Assembly: GCA_007128345.1 (NCBI GenBank)
Contig: SKXS01000109.1
Span: forward strand, 1-50,247
DNA from: Spirochaetia bacterium
Lineage (GTDB): Bacteria; Spirochaetota; Spirochaetia; PWKH01
Direction: 5' to 3'
DNA length: 50,247 nt
Made by a program: the position numbers and the translations under genes. The notes beneath the pieces were generated by a model. The model ran no database searches, was not told the origin of the DNA, and was given only the letters and a program-made list of their open reading frames with translations. Positions 1 through 7,378 of the stretch are shown here, one piece after another. Each line of letters starts with the position of its first letter. Position 1 is the stretch's first letter.

Positions 1-60
1 CGGGAAGATACCCACAGAATGGCTGAGGCGAACAAGGCATTTTCGCACTACCGATGGTAG
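1..60 (+). CDS. C-terminal end of an unidentified protein (partial)
   Basis: The first 19 codons are open and end in TAG at 58-60, giving a C-terminus that finishes AFSHYRW. The fragment is helical and charged; the stretch MAEANKAF resembles the last helix of a J-domain, but this is a guess from very few residues. It lies about 50 bases before the tuf promoter and so probably ends the preceding transcription unit. The rest of the gene is outside the window and its function cannot be named. Confidence 0.45.
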   Translation, partial: REDTHRMAEANKAFSHYRW

Positions 61-108
61 ATGCACATATATATTTGCTGAATAAAGAGAAGATCAGTTC
101 TTTGACGG

Positions 109-137
109 TTGACTAAAAGAGCGATTCCTTCTATATT
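109..137 (+). promoter_or_regulatory. sigma70-type promoter of the tuf/ribosomal protein superoperon
   Basis: TTGACT at 109-114 and TATATT at 132-137 are separated by exactly 17 bases, which predicts a transcription start near 144. The upstream sequence 66-90 is AT-rich. This is the only convincing promoter before tuf, and it would give a leader of about 277 nt. Confidence 0.7.
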
Positions 138-143
138 CAGCGG

Positions 144-368
144 AGTGCGGTAAGAGGGGGACCTCTTGCCCTTTGGTCAAGAGCCAAACCCATCATCCTT
201 GTGCAGAGGGTGGTAAGGTGGTTCCAGACAATGTACAGATCAACTGTGCCAAGTCATTCGGGCTGAAAACAGATTTCCCGATTGACCACTGGATCCTTCC
301 TTATGAATCTCTTCAACTTGTAACAGGTAATGATGGGTGCCCTATGGGCTAATGTTACTGATATTTTT
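144..368 (+). promoter_or_regulatory. long structured leader upstream of tuf
   Basis: Several hairpins can be drawn in the predicted leader. 149-157 pairs with 162-170 (9 bp, one G-U). 172-177 pairs with 183-188. 233-238 pairs with 244-249 (one G-U). 258-262 pairs with 277-281, with an inner CTG-AAAA-CAG. 320-325 pairs with 353-358 around an inner GCCC-TAT-GGGC. The last hairpin is followed by a T-rich stretch at 361-369, so it could act as a partial terminator. It matches no RNA family I can name. It may be an attenuator leader, a separate small RNA, or the mRNA of the small reading frame at 173-352. Confidence 0.45.
173..352 (+). CDS. possible small protein, 59 aa, unidentified
   Basis: A reading frame open from 113 runs to TAA at 350-352. 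The only plausible start in it is TTG at 173, with a purine-rich stretch (AAGAGGGGG, 152-160) about 12 bases upstream, partly inside the first leader hairpin. The translation does not look like noise: it has three Cys (HHPCAEGG, INCAKSFG, GNDGCPMG), a Trp in IDHWILPYE and a balanced composition. I do not recognise the family. It could be a real small gene, the remnant of one, or chance coding in a structured RNA. Its stop codon lies inside the terminal hairpin of the leader. Confidence 0.3.
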   Translation: MVKSQTHHPCAEGGKVVPDNVQINCAKSFGLKTDFPIDHWILPYESLQLVTGNDGCPMG

Positions 369-420
369 TAGAATATTAATTATTATTTATTTTCCGTGAT
401 TTAGTCACAAGGAGGAACGG

Positions 421-1611
421 ATGGCTAAAGCAAAATTCGAGAGAACCAAGCCGCACATCAATGTCGGTACTATCGGTCACGTTGACCATGGGAAGACGAC
501 TCTCACCGCGGCAATAACCATGCAGTGTGCAAAAAAGTTCGGTGACAGGAAGTTCAGTTATGACGAGATTGACAATGCTCCAGAAGAGAAGGCACGGGGC
601 ATCACGATCAATACTCGGCATGTTGAGTACCAGACTGATAACAGACATTATGCCCATGTGGACTGTCCCGGCCATGCTGACTATATCAAGAATATGATCA
701 CCGGAGCCGCTCAGATGGACGGTGCCGTGATCGTCGTTGCAGCAACCGACGGCGCCATGGCCCAGACCAAGGAGCATATCCTTCTGGCCCGCCAGGTAGG
801 CGTGCCCGCGCTGATCGTTTTCGTCAATAAGACAGACCAGGTTGATGATCCTGACCTGATTGAGCTTGTTGAAGAGGAAATGCGCGACCTGATGAAGGAG
901 TATGAGTTCCCTGGAGACGAAATCCCCGTCATCAAGGGTTCGGCATTCAACGCCATGGAAAATCCCGATGATCCGGAAGCCACAAAGTGCGTATTTGACC
1001 TGCTTGATGCAATGGACTCATACTTTCCTCAGCCTGAACGTGCCATGGACAAACCGTTCCTCATGCCTATTGAGGACATCTTCTCCATCCAGGGCCGCGG
1101 AACGGTAGTAACCGGAAGGATTGAGCGCGGCATCGTGCACGTGGGAGACGAGATAGAGATCGTCGGCATCAGGCCGACCCGCAAGACCACTTGTACCGGT
1201 GTTGAGATGTTCAACAAGCTGCTTGATGAAGGTCAGGCCGGTGACAACATCGGCGCTCTGCTGCGCGGTGTTGACAAGAAGGAAGTCATCCGCGGTCAGG
1301 TGCTTGCAAAACCAGGATCCATTACTCCGCACAAGAACTTCATGGGAACCATCTACTGCCTGAGCAAGGAAGAGGGTGGACGGCACTCACCGTTCTTCCC
1401 CGGATACCGGCCGCAGTTCTACTTCAGAACCACCGACATAACCGGTACGGTAACTCTCCCTGAGGACAAGCAGATGGTCATGCCCGGCGACAACACTGAC
1501 ATCAAGGTTGAGCTGATCAATCCCATCGCTATGGAAAAGGGTCTTCGTTTCGCCATCCGTGAGGGCGGCAGAACTGTTGCCAGCGGTCAGGTCACCGAAA
1601 TTATTGAATAA
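421..1611 (+). CDS. tuf: elongation factor Tu
   Basis: This GTPase brings aminoacyl-tRNA to the ribosome. At 396 aa it has the full family length. G1 is GHVDHGKT at residues 19-26, G3 is DCPGH at 81-85, G4 is NKTD at 136-139, and the G5 region reads GSAF where many bacteria have GSAL. Domains 2 and 3 follow, with GRGTVVTGRIERG and GGRHSPFF. The C-terminus, ASGQVTEII, is like that of treponemal EF-Tu as I recall it. A perfect AAGGAGG at 409-415 fixes the start. The gene heads the ribosomal protein operon directly, with no fusA, rpsL or rpsG in front, which matches my memory of Treponema pallidum gene order. Confidence 0.98.
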   Translation: MAKAKFERTKPHINVGTIGHVDHGKTTLTAAITMQCAKKFGDRKFSYDEIDNAPEEKARGITINTRHVEYQTDNRHYAHVDCPGHADYIKNMITGAAQMDGAVIVVAATDGAMAQTKEHILLARQVGVPALIVFVNKTDQVDDPDLIELVEEEMRDLMKEYEFPGDEIPVIKGSAFNAMENPDDPEATKCVFDLLDAMDSYFPQPERAMDKPFLMPIEDIFSIQGRGTVVTGRIERGIVHVGDEIEIVGIRPTRKTTCTGVEMFNKLLDEGQAGDNIGALLRGVDKKEVIRGQVLAKPGSITPHKNFMGTIYCLSKEEGGRHSPFFPGYRPQFYFRTTDITGTVTLPEDKQMVMPGDNTDIKVELINPIAMEKGLRFAIREGGRTVASGQVTEIIE

Positions 1612-1626
1612 GTGCGCGTCAACTCT

Positions 1627-1650
1627 CGTGCACCCTTGTCGGGGTGCACG
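1627..1650 (+). promoter_or_regulatory. strong intercistronic hairpin between tuf and rpsJ
   Basis: CGTGCACCC (1627-1635) pairs perfectly with GGGTGCACG (1642-1650) over a 6-nt loop. No T-tract follows, so it is not a standard terminator. It could be a processing or stabilising element that lets tuf mRNA accumulate above the ribosomal protein mRNA. Confidence 0.6.
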
Positions 1651-1671
1651 GGATTTCGTATGGGAGGAATA

Positions 1672-1980
1672 ATGGCCAAGGAAAGAATTCGGGTACGCTT
1701 GAGGGGCTTTGATATTGATCTGGTGGAACAGAGTTCCAGTGCAATCGTGCAGACCGTGGTGAAAGCGGGAGCCAAAGTTGCCGGGCCCGTGCCTCTGCCT
1801 ACTCGTATTAGCAAGTTCACGGTCTTGAGATCGCCCCACGTAAACAAGAAGTCTCGTGAGCAGTTTGAGATGCGGACGCACAAGAGACTTATAGATATTC
1901 TCGAGCCTACATCAAAGGTTATGGATGCCCTCATGAAGCTTGAGCTCCCGGCTGGTGTGGATGTAGAGATTAAACAATAG
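1672..1980 (+). CDS. rpsJ: 30S ribosomal protein S10
   Basis: S10 is a 30S head protein that also serves as NusE in transcription antitermination. I start it at ATG 1672 (MAKERIRVRLRGF), preceded by GGGAGGA at 1662-1668, giving 102 aa, the usual length. The frame stays open further upstream, but the extra residues would be encoded by the intercistronic hairpin and are not conserved S10 sequence. PLPTRISKFTVLRSPHVNKKSREQ shows the family core (only its first half is needed: PLPTRISKFTVL). It follows tuf by 60 bases and opens the S10 operon proper. Confidence 0.96.
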   Translation: MAKERIRVRLRGFDIDLVEQSSSAIVQTVVKAGAKVAGPVPLPTRISKFTVLRSPHVNKKSREQFEMRTHKRLIDILEPTSKVMDALMKLELPAGVDVEIKQ

Positions 1981-1997
1981 TTGGTAAGAGGTACATG

Positions 1998-2618
1998 ATG
2001 TTAGGGCTGATCGGCAGAAAAGTCGGAATGACGCAAGTGTTTGACGACCGAGGGGTGCTTACTCCGGTGACGGTCATTAAAATAGATCCCAATGTAGTCG
2101 TAGGAGCGCGGACCGAAGAGAAACACGGATACAGCGCCTGTCTGCTTGGTGCGGAAGATGTGAAGCCCAGTCGGGTGACGAAACCTTATGCAGGACAGTT
2201 CAAGGCTGTTGGTGGTCCGAAGCGGTACCTTATGGAGATGCGGGACTACGAGAAAGAGGTGTCAGTCGGCGAAGCTCTTGGAGTTGACGTATTTAAGGAT
2301 ATCGCCTTTGTTGACATTGAGGGGACATCGAAGGGCAAGGGGTTCCAGGGTGCGATGAAACGCCATGGATTCTCGGGCGGACGAGCTACCCACGGGTCCA
2401 AGTTCAAACGTGGACTTGGAGGCACCGGTATGGCTGCAACTCCCTCCCGGATATTCAAGGGAACTAAGATGGCCGGGCGTATGGGCGGCGAGAAGACATC
2501 CGTTCAGAATCTGCGGGTTGTCAGGGTTGATGAGGACAAGCAGATTCTGATGGTGAAGGGTGCAGTACCTGGTCCGCGGAAGGGCATCGTCATTGTCAGA
2601 AAAGCGATTAAGAAGTAG
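1998..2618 (+). CDS. rplC: 50S ribosomal protein L3
   Basis: L3 is an early 23S rRNA assembly protein whose internal loop reaches the peptidyl transferase centre. Two ATGs are adjacent at 1995 and 1998. The second gives the typical start MLGLIGRKVGMTQVF and a better distance (6 bases) to AAGAGG at 1986-1991, so 206 aa is preferred. Family blocks seen are SKGKGFQGAMKRHGF, the glycine-rich THGSKFKRGLGGTG and KGTKMAGRMG. The gene lies 17 bases after rpsJ and 11 bases before rplD, in translational-coupling range. Confidence 0.97.
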   Translation: MLGLIGRKVGMTQVFDDRGVLTPVTVIKIDPNVVVGARTEEKHGYSACLLGAEDVKPSRVTKPYAGQFKAVGGPKRYLMEMRDYEKEVSVGEALGVDVFKDIAFVDIEGTSKGKGFQGAMKRHGFSGGRATHGSKFKRGLGGTGMAATPSRIFKGTKMAGRMGGEKTSVQNLRVVRVDEDKQILMVKGAVPGPRKGIVIVRKAIKK

Positions 2619-2629
2619 AGGCGAGAACC

Positions 2630-3256
2630 ATGAAAGCGAAAGTCTTTTCGATCCAAGGCGAAGAGGTTAAAGATATAGAGCTCAATGACACTGTCTTCAA
2701 TAGGGAGGTCAGTGACGGGGCGATTTACTACGCGGTGAACAACGAACTGGCTAACCGGCGTGTCGGTACGGCCAAGGTGAAGACCCGCGGTGAAGTGAAC
2801 TACGGAAATGCGAAGCCCTGGCGGCAGAAAGGAACGGGAAACGCCCGCTCCGGCGATAGAAAGTCACCTATCTGGGTAGGAGGCGGAACCATATTCGGCC
2901 CCCAGCCCAGGGATTACAGCTACACTCTGCCGAAGAAAGTGAAGCGCCTGGCAATCATCTCGCTGCTCTCCCAGAAGGTTAAGGAAGAGAAGCTTAAGGT
3001 GGTTGAGGATTTCACCATTGAAACCGGCAAGACTAAGGATCTTGCGGTGCTTCTGCAGAATTTTACTTCTGATGAGCGGACGGTGCTGATCCTCAAGGAT
3101 GATGATGCTGCAATCAGGCGGGCGGGAAGGAATATTCCCTGGCTGCGGATGCTTGCGTACAACCGCCTCTCGGCCAAGGAGCTTCATTACGGCAGGCAGA
3201 TCCTTGTCCTGGAGACAGCGGCGGGTAATCTCAACGAATTCTACGGAAAATCATAA
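2630..3256 (+). CDS. rplD: 50S ribosomal protein L4
   Basis: L4 binds domain I of 23S rRNA and lines the nascent peptide exit tunnel. In many bacteria it also represses its own operon. The 208-aa product contains the tunnel-loop block KPWRQKGTGNARSGDRKSP and the GGGTIFGPQPRDY motif that define L4. The spacing in the operon is tight, 11 bases to rplW. I did not find a clear S10-type leader before rpsJ, so L4-mediated control here is an open question. Confidence 0.97.
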   Translation: MKAKVFSIQGEEVKDIELNDTVFNREVSDGAIYYAVNNELANRRVGTAKVKTRGEVNYGNAKPWRQKGTGNARSGDRKSPIWVGGGTIFGPQPRDYSYTLPKKVKRLAIISLLSQKVKEEKLKVVEDFTIETGKTKDLAVLLQNFTSDERTVLILKDDDAAIRRAGRNIPWLRMLAYNRLSAKELHYGRQILVLETAAGNLNEFYGKS

Positions 3257-3267
3257 GGGGTCGCATC

Positions 3268-3570
3268 GTGAGAGCAGATCAAGTAATCATAGAACCGGTG
3301 CTGACTGAGAAGTCAAACATCATGCGGGAAACTGATGTCAAGAAGTACTGCTTCAAGGTAGATCCTCGGGCCAACAAGATTCAGATCATGGCGGCCGTGG
3401 AGGAGCTGTTTTCCGTCAAACCGGTAAGCTGCAACGTCATGAGCGTGAAGGGCAAGCCCAGATTCGCGCGGACGAAGTCAGGACAGAGGAAGGGGAGCAC
3501 TGCTCCCTGGAAGAAAGCTATCATCACCTTGGCAAAGGGTGAATCAATAGATGTCATCGAAGGCGTATAG
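3268..3570 (+). CDS. rplW: 50S ribosomal protein L23
   Basis: L23 sits at the tunnel exit and docks trigger factor and the signal recognition particle. The start is GTG at 3268 behind AAGGGG; the product is 100 aa, the normal size. The opening block IEPVLTEKSN and the later PRFARTKSGQRKGSTAPWKKAIITL (first part PRFARTKSGQRKG) are typical. It sits between rplD and rplB as in the standard S10 operon. Confidence 0.96.
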   Translation: MRADQVIIEPVLTEKSNIMRETDVKKYCFKVDPRANKIQIMAAVEELFSVKPVSCNVMSVKGKPRFARTKSGQRKGSTAPWKKAIITLAKGESIDVIEGV

Positions 3571-3587
3571 GAAGAGGGGATAGTCGT

Positions 3588-4409
3588 ATGGGAATCAAGA
3601 GTTACAAGCCAAGAACCCCGAGCCTTCGGTTCAAGACCACCCTGACCTTTGAGGAGATTACCTCCCAAAAGAGCGAGAAGTCGCTTACCAAGGGTCACGG
3701 AAGCAAGGCTGGCCGGGGAGCTGGCGGACGCATCAGCGTTCGCAGACGGGGCGGCGGGCATAAACGCAAGCTGCGGGTCATCGACTTCAAGCGCGACAAG
3801 CGGGACATTCCCGGTGTTGTGAAGGAGATTAACTACGATCCGAACCGGACGGCAAATATTGCGCTCATCGCATATGTTGATGGTGAGAAGCGGTACATTC
3901 TTGCGCCGAAGGGGCTGAAGGCCGGTGACCGGATCGTCAGCGGCGAGCAGGCGCCCATCGATGTAGGAAATGCGCTTCCCATGCACAGCATTCCGCTGGG
4001 CATGACGGTACATAATGTGGAGATGCACCTGGGCAGGGGCGGGCAGCTAGTTCGGTCTGCCGGAGCTGGTGCAACGATTGTAGCAAAGGAAGGGGACTAT
4101 GTGACCCTCAGGCTTCCCTCCGGTGAGATGCGCATGATATTCAGCAAATGCACCGCCACCATCGGAGAGATCGGCAATGAGGATCATATGAACGTCTCTC
4201 TCGGTAAGGCCGGAAGATCACGGTGGCTGGGTAAGCGCCCGAAGGTACGCGGTGTGGTGATGAATCCGGTTGATCACCCCCATGGAGGCGGTGAGGGACG
4301 TACATCCGGCGGAAGACATCCCGTATCCCCATGGGGAATGCCGACGAAGGGGTACAAGACCAGGAAGAAGAAGAAACCTTCCAGCAAGTTTATTGTGAAG
4401 AAAAGGTAG
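3588..4409 (+). CDS. rplB: 50S ribosomal protein L2
   Basis: L2 is a primary 23S rRNA binder needed for subunit association and peptidyl transfer. The product is 273 aa and carries the OB-fold/SH3 core. The conserved C-terminal block NPVDHPHGGGEGR contains the functionally important histidine, and is followed by SGGRHPVSPWG. The ATG at 3588 follows AGAGGGG. The gene is complete and standard for the family. Confidence 0.98.
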   Translation: MGIKSYKPRTPSLRFKTTLTFEEITSQKSEKSLTKGHGSKAGRGAGGRISVRRRGGGHKRKLRVIDFKRDKRDIPGVVKEINYDPNRTANIALIAYVDGEKRYILAPKGLKAGDRIVSGEQAPIDVGNALPMHSIPLGMTVHNVEMHLGRGGQLVRSAGAGATIVAKEGDYVTLRLPSGEMRMIFSKCTATIGEIGNEDHMNVSLGKAGRSRWLGKRPKVRGVVMNPVDHPHGGGEGRTSGGRHPVSPWGMPTKGYKTRKKKKPSSKFIVKKR

Positions 4410-4418
4410 GAGCAGACA

Positions 4419-4700
4419 GTGGCTAGGTCAATAAAGAAAGGTCCATTTATCGAGAAGAGGCTCTACAAGCGGGTTATCGAGGCAAACAAGTCGGGAAGCA
4501 AGCCGATGATTAAAACCTACTCCCGGTGTTCGACTGTTATCCCTGAAATGGTAGGGTTTACCTTTTCGGTGTATAACGGGAAGACCTGGGTGCCCGTATA
4601 CATCACGGAAAACCTGGTGGGACATAAGCTGGGCGAGTTTTCGCCTACGCGGCTGTTCCGCGGCCATGCGGGCTCAGACAGTAAGGCGAGAAAGAGATAG
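4419..4700 (+). CDS. rpsS: 30S ribosomal protein S19
   Basis: S19 forms a heterodimer with S13 in the 30S head and touches A-site tRNA. The start is GTG at 4419, giving MARSIKKGPFIEKRL, the textbook S19 start, with AGGAGC upstream. The 93-aa length and LVGHKLGEFSPTRLFRGH are diagnostic. It follows rplB by 9 bases. Confidence 0.97.
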   Translation: MARSIKKGPFIEKRLYKRVIEANKSGSKPMIKTYSRCSTVIPEMVGFTFSVYNGKTWVPVYITENLVGHKLGEFSPTRLFRGHAGSDSKARKR

Positions 4701-4708
4701 GTGTCAAT

Positions 4709-5071
4709 ATGAAAGAAGGAATGGGTTATCAGGCAACGGCCAAATACCTGATGGTTTCTCCAACCAAGGTGCGGCCTGTAGCGGACCTGGTCCGTGGAAA
4801 AGAGTACGGCGATGTGATGGCTATTCTCGAGGTTATGCCCCACAAAGGCGCGAAGCTCATCAGCAAGGTGGTTAAGTCTGCAGCGGCGAACGCACTGAAG
4901 CAGAATAAGAAGCTTGATGAGGAGCTGCTGTACCTCAAGGAAATCCAGATCAACGAAGGTCCGAGGCTGAAGCGTGTCTGGGCCCGTTCCCACGGCAGAA
5001 GAGATATTCTGCTGAAGCGGATGAGCCACATATACGTTGTTCTTGAAGAAATCTCGAATATGGGGGAGTAG
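4709..5071 (+). CDS. rplV: 50S ribosomal protein L22
   Basis: L22 contacts all 23S rRNA domains, and its beta-hairpin lines the exit tunnel. The 120-aa product shows VSPTKVRPVADLVRGK near the N-terminus and RAxSHGRRD-like RVWARSHGRRDILLKRMSHI near the C-terminus. ATG 4709 lies behind GATAGGTG; an in-frame ATG at 4721 is too close to the next purine run to be preferred. The stop codon directly abuts the rpsC start. Confidence 0.96.
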   Translation: MKEGMGYQATAKYLMVSPTKVRPVADLVRGKEYGDVMAILEVMPHKGAKLISKVVKSAAANALKQNKKLDEELLYLKEIQINEGPRLKRVWARSHGRRDILLKRMSHIYVVLEEISNMGE

Positions 5072-5764
5072 ATGGGTCAGAAAGTTAATCCTATCGGGCT
5101 TCGTTTAGGAGTCAATAAAACCTGGAAATCGAAGTGGTACGTGGACCCTAAGGAGTACGCGGACACCCTGCACGAGGACTTGAAACTCCGCAAGGCGTTG
5201 GAAACTTGTCCCGAAACACAGGGAGCTGACATCTCCGACGTGGAGATCGTCCGCAAGCCCCAGCGGATCACCCTCATCATTAAGACATCCCGCCCCGGTA
5301 TCGTAATAGGTCCCAAGGGTGCGAACGTGGAGAAGCTCGGCAGCAGGCTTCAGAAGCTTGCCGACAAGAAGATCCAGATAAAAATCAAGGAAGTGAAGCG
5401 CCCTGAAGCTGACGCGCAGCTTATCGCCATGAACGTCGCCCGACAGCTCAAGAGCCGCGCATCCTTCAGAAGAGCACTGAAGATGTCTGTCTCCAGCGCG
5501 ATGAAGGCCGGGGTGCAGGGCGTGAAGATCAAGGTTGCGGGAAGGCTCGGAGGCGCAGAGATGTCACGGATGGAATGGCACAAGGCAGGACGTATTCCTC
5601 TTCACACCCTTCGGTCCGACATAGACTACGGGTTTGCAGAGGCTAATACGACCTTTGGCGTTATCGGCGTCAAGGTATGGGTCTTCAAGGGAGAGGTCTA
5701 CAGGAAGACCAGGCAGGAAGATGCCGGGCTGCTGGTCAATAGGCCGGCAGATCGGGCCAACTGA
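5072..5764 (+). CDS. rpsC: 30S ribosomal protein S3
   Basis: S3 lies at the mRNA entry channel and helps unwind mRNA. The start MGQKVNPIGLRLG is canonical. The type II KH domain follows, with the motif RPGIVIGPKGANVEKL near residues 73-88, then the C-terminal S3 domain with GRLGGAEMSR. The length is 230 aa. The ATG immediately follows the rplV stop (zero spacing), so translation is probably coupled. Confidence 0.97.
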   Translation: MGQKVNPIGLRLGVNKTWKSKWYVDPKEYADTLHEDLKLRKALETCPETQGADISDVEIVRKPQRITLIIKTSRPGIVIGPKGANVEKLGSRLQKLADKKIQIKIKEVKRPEADAQLIAMNVARQLKSRASFRRALKMSVSSAMKAGVQGVKIKVAGRLGGAEMSRMEWHKAGRIPLHTLRSDIDYGFAEANTTFGVIGVKVWVFKGEVYRKTRQEDAGLLVNRPADRAN

Positions 5765-5779
5765 AGGAGTTAGGATACT

Positions 5780-6196
5780 ATGCTCAGTCCAAAGAGAATC
5801 AAGTATAGGAAACGACAGCGCGGTAAGAGGGACGGCGTAGCCCATAGGGGCAACTCCGTAGCATTCGGCGATTTTGGCCTTGTTGCCCTCGAACCCAAGT
5901 GGATTACCAACCGGCAGATTGAAGCGGCCCGTGTTGCCATGACCCGTCACGTGAAGCGCGGCGGTAAGATATGGATCAGGATTTTTCCCGATATGCCCTA
6001 TACAAAGAAGCCGGCTGAAACACGTCAGGGAAAAGGAAAGGGGAACCCGGAAGGCTGGGTTGCCGTGGTGAAAGAGGGAGCGGTGATGTTTGAGATGGCG
6101 GGCGTCAAAGAGGATCTTGCCCGGGAAGCCTTTCAGCTCGCCGGTAGCAAGCTGCCGATCAAGACGAAATTCGTAGTGAGAAGGGACCTGGAGTAG
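5780..6196 (+). CDS. rplP: 50S ribosomal protein L16
   Basis: L16 organises the aminoacyl-tRNA site of the large subunit. The 138-aa product has the family start MLSPKRIKYRKRQRG, the central KIWIRIFPDMPYTKKP and the loop QGKGKGNPEGWVA that reaches the peptidyl transferase centre. A GGAG lies upstream of ATG 5780. The operon position between rpsC and rpmC is standard. Confidence 0.97.
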   Translation: MLSPKRIKYRKRQRGKRDGVAHRGNSVAFGDFGLVALEPKWITNRQIEAARVAMTRHVKRGGKIWIRIFPDMPYTKKPAETRQGKGKGNPEGWVAVVKEGAVMFEMAGVKEDLAREAFQLAGSKLPIKTKFVVRRDLE

Positions 6197-6200
6197 GCGT

Positions 6201-6407
6201 ATGAGAAATTCATTTCACGATCTGACATACACCGAACTGGTGGCCAAACGGGATGAGCTCAGGAAGAAGTACCTTGGCAAGCGTATTGACAAGGTCATGG
6301 GACACCTGGAGAATCCGCTGGAGCTCCGTACGCTCAGCAGGCAGCTCGCGCGACTGAATACGATTATTCACGAGTATGCCATGGGCATCCGGAAGAATAC
6401 CAAATAA
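6201..6407 (+). CDS. rpmC: 50S ribosomal protein L29
   Basis: L29 is a small two-helix protein beside L23 at the tunnel exit. The product is 68 aa with the typical LRKKYLGKR and the helix RTLSRQLARLNTIIHE. It follows rplP by 4 bases; the Shine-Dalgarno GGAG lies in the end of rplP. Sequence and position leave little doubt. Confidence 0.95.
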   Translation: MRNSFHDLTYTELVAKRDELRKKYLGKRIDKVMGHLENPLELRTLSRQLARLNTIIHEYAMGIRKNTK

Positions 6408-6423
6408 GAGAGGCCTGCGGGAT

Positions 6424-6675
6424 ATGATTACGAGAAAGAAGGTATATACGGGCGAGGTTGTCAGTGACAAGATGGACAAGACCGTGGTAGTGCTCATCAC
6501 CACCAGGCAGCTTCACCCTCTGTATAAGAAGTACGTTACCAGAACGAAGAAGGTCAAGGTACACGATGAACATAACTCCGCTCAGATGGGCGACCGGGTG
6601 CGTGTAGTCGAATGCAGACCTATCAGCAGGCATAAGAGCTGGCGTCTATCTGGAATTATCGAACGCGCAAAATAG
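6424..6675 (+). CDS. rpsQ: 30S ribosomal protein S17
   Basis: S17 is a primary 16S rRNA binding OB-fold protein. I start it at ATG 6424 (MITRKKVYTGEVVSDKMDKT), giving 83 aa. An upstream in-frame ATG at 6376 would add 16 residues encoded inside the end of rpmC. AGAGAGG at 6408-6414 suits the inner start. The motif RPISRHKSWRLSGII closes the protein as in the family. Confidence 0.96.
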   Translation: MITRKKVYTGEVVSDKMDKTVVVLITTRQLHPLYKKYVTRTKKVKVHDEHNSAQMGDRVRVVECRPISRHKSWRLSGIIERAK

Positions 6676-6690
6676 ATAAGGAGTTGGGTT

Positions 6691-7059
6691 ATGATTCAGA
6701 TGCAGTCGTACTTGAACGTAGCTGACAACAGCGGTGCGAAGCGTGTACAGTGCATTAAAGTGCTCGGCGGCAGCAAGCGGACCCAGGCAGGAGTCGGGGA
6801 CATCATTGTCGTTGCCGTGAAGGATGCGCTGCCCAATGGACAGATCAAGAAGGGTGCGGTGCAGCGGGCCGTAGTGGTGCGTACCAGTAAGGAGTTCCGC
6901 CGGCCGGACGGAACATACATCAGGTTTGATGACAACGCCTGTGTGATCATAGATCCGGCAGGGAACCCCCGTGGGAAGAGGATCTTCGGCCCGGTGGCAC
7001 GGGAACTGCGTGAAGGCGGGTATATGAAGATTATCTCCCTTGCACCGGAAGTGTTGTAG
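6691..7059 (+). CDS. rplN: 50S ribosomal protein L14
   Basis: L14 forms the intersubunit bridge with 16S rRNA and is the docking site of the silencing factor RsfS. It is 122 aa, exactly the usual length, starting MIQMQSYLNVADNSGAKR. Later family blocks are NACVIIDPAGNPRGKRIFGP and the C-terminal KIISLAPEVL. It is preceded by AAGGAG and followed by rplX. Confidence 0.98.
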   Translation: MIQMQSYLNVADNSGAKRVQCIKVLGGSKRTQAGVGDIIVVAVKDALPNGQIKKGAVQRAVVVRTSKEFRRPDGTYIRFDDNACVIIDPAGNPRGKRIFGPVARELREGGYMKIISLAPEVL

Positions 7060-7069
7060 GAGCATGACG

Positions 7070-7378
7070 ATGAAGACGAAGTTACGAAAGAACGACATGG
7101 TGGTTGTTCTTGCCGGTAAGGATAGAGGAAAGAAGGGAAAGATTCTGCAGATTGACCGTGAGAACGGCAAGGTGCTGGTTCAGGGCCTGAATATGGTGAA
7201 GAAGGCCATGAAAAAGCGCAAGCAGAGTGACACCGGCGGCATCGTGGAACGTGAAGCGCCGATGCACATTTCCAATGTGGCCCTCGTTGCTAAGGGCGGC
7301 GATGCGACCCGCCTCGGATATACGGTTGCCGACGGCAAGAAGAAGCGAATAGCGAGAAAGAGTGGGGAAGTGCTCTAA
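7070..7378 (+). CDS. rplX: 50S ribosomal protein L24
   Basis: L24 is one of two proteins that start 50S assembly. Three in-frame starts exist (7040, 7064, 7070). ATG 7070 lies 7 bases after GGAG (7059-7062) and gives MKTKLRKNDMVVVLAGKDRG, the family N-terminus with its KOW motif, and 102 aa. The stop TAA shares one base with the rplE ATG (TAATG), so the two genes are probably translationally coupled. Confidence 0.95.
   Translation: MKTKLRKNDMVVVLAGKDRGKKGKILQIDRENGKVLVQGLNMVKKAMKKRKQSDTGGIVEREAPMHISNVALVAKGGDATRLGYTVADGKKKRIARKSGEVL

Noticed and set aside
149..176. Hairpin 149-170 as an intrinsic terminator
   Set aside because: Only CTTTGG follows, not a T-tract, and it lies at the very start of the predicted transcript.
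207..215. AGGGTGGTA resembles the first part of the T-box motif
   Set aside because: The rest of the T-box sequence (CCGCG) is missing, and no specifier stem or tRNA-related downstream gene is present; tuf is not a known T-box target.
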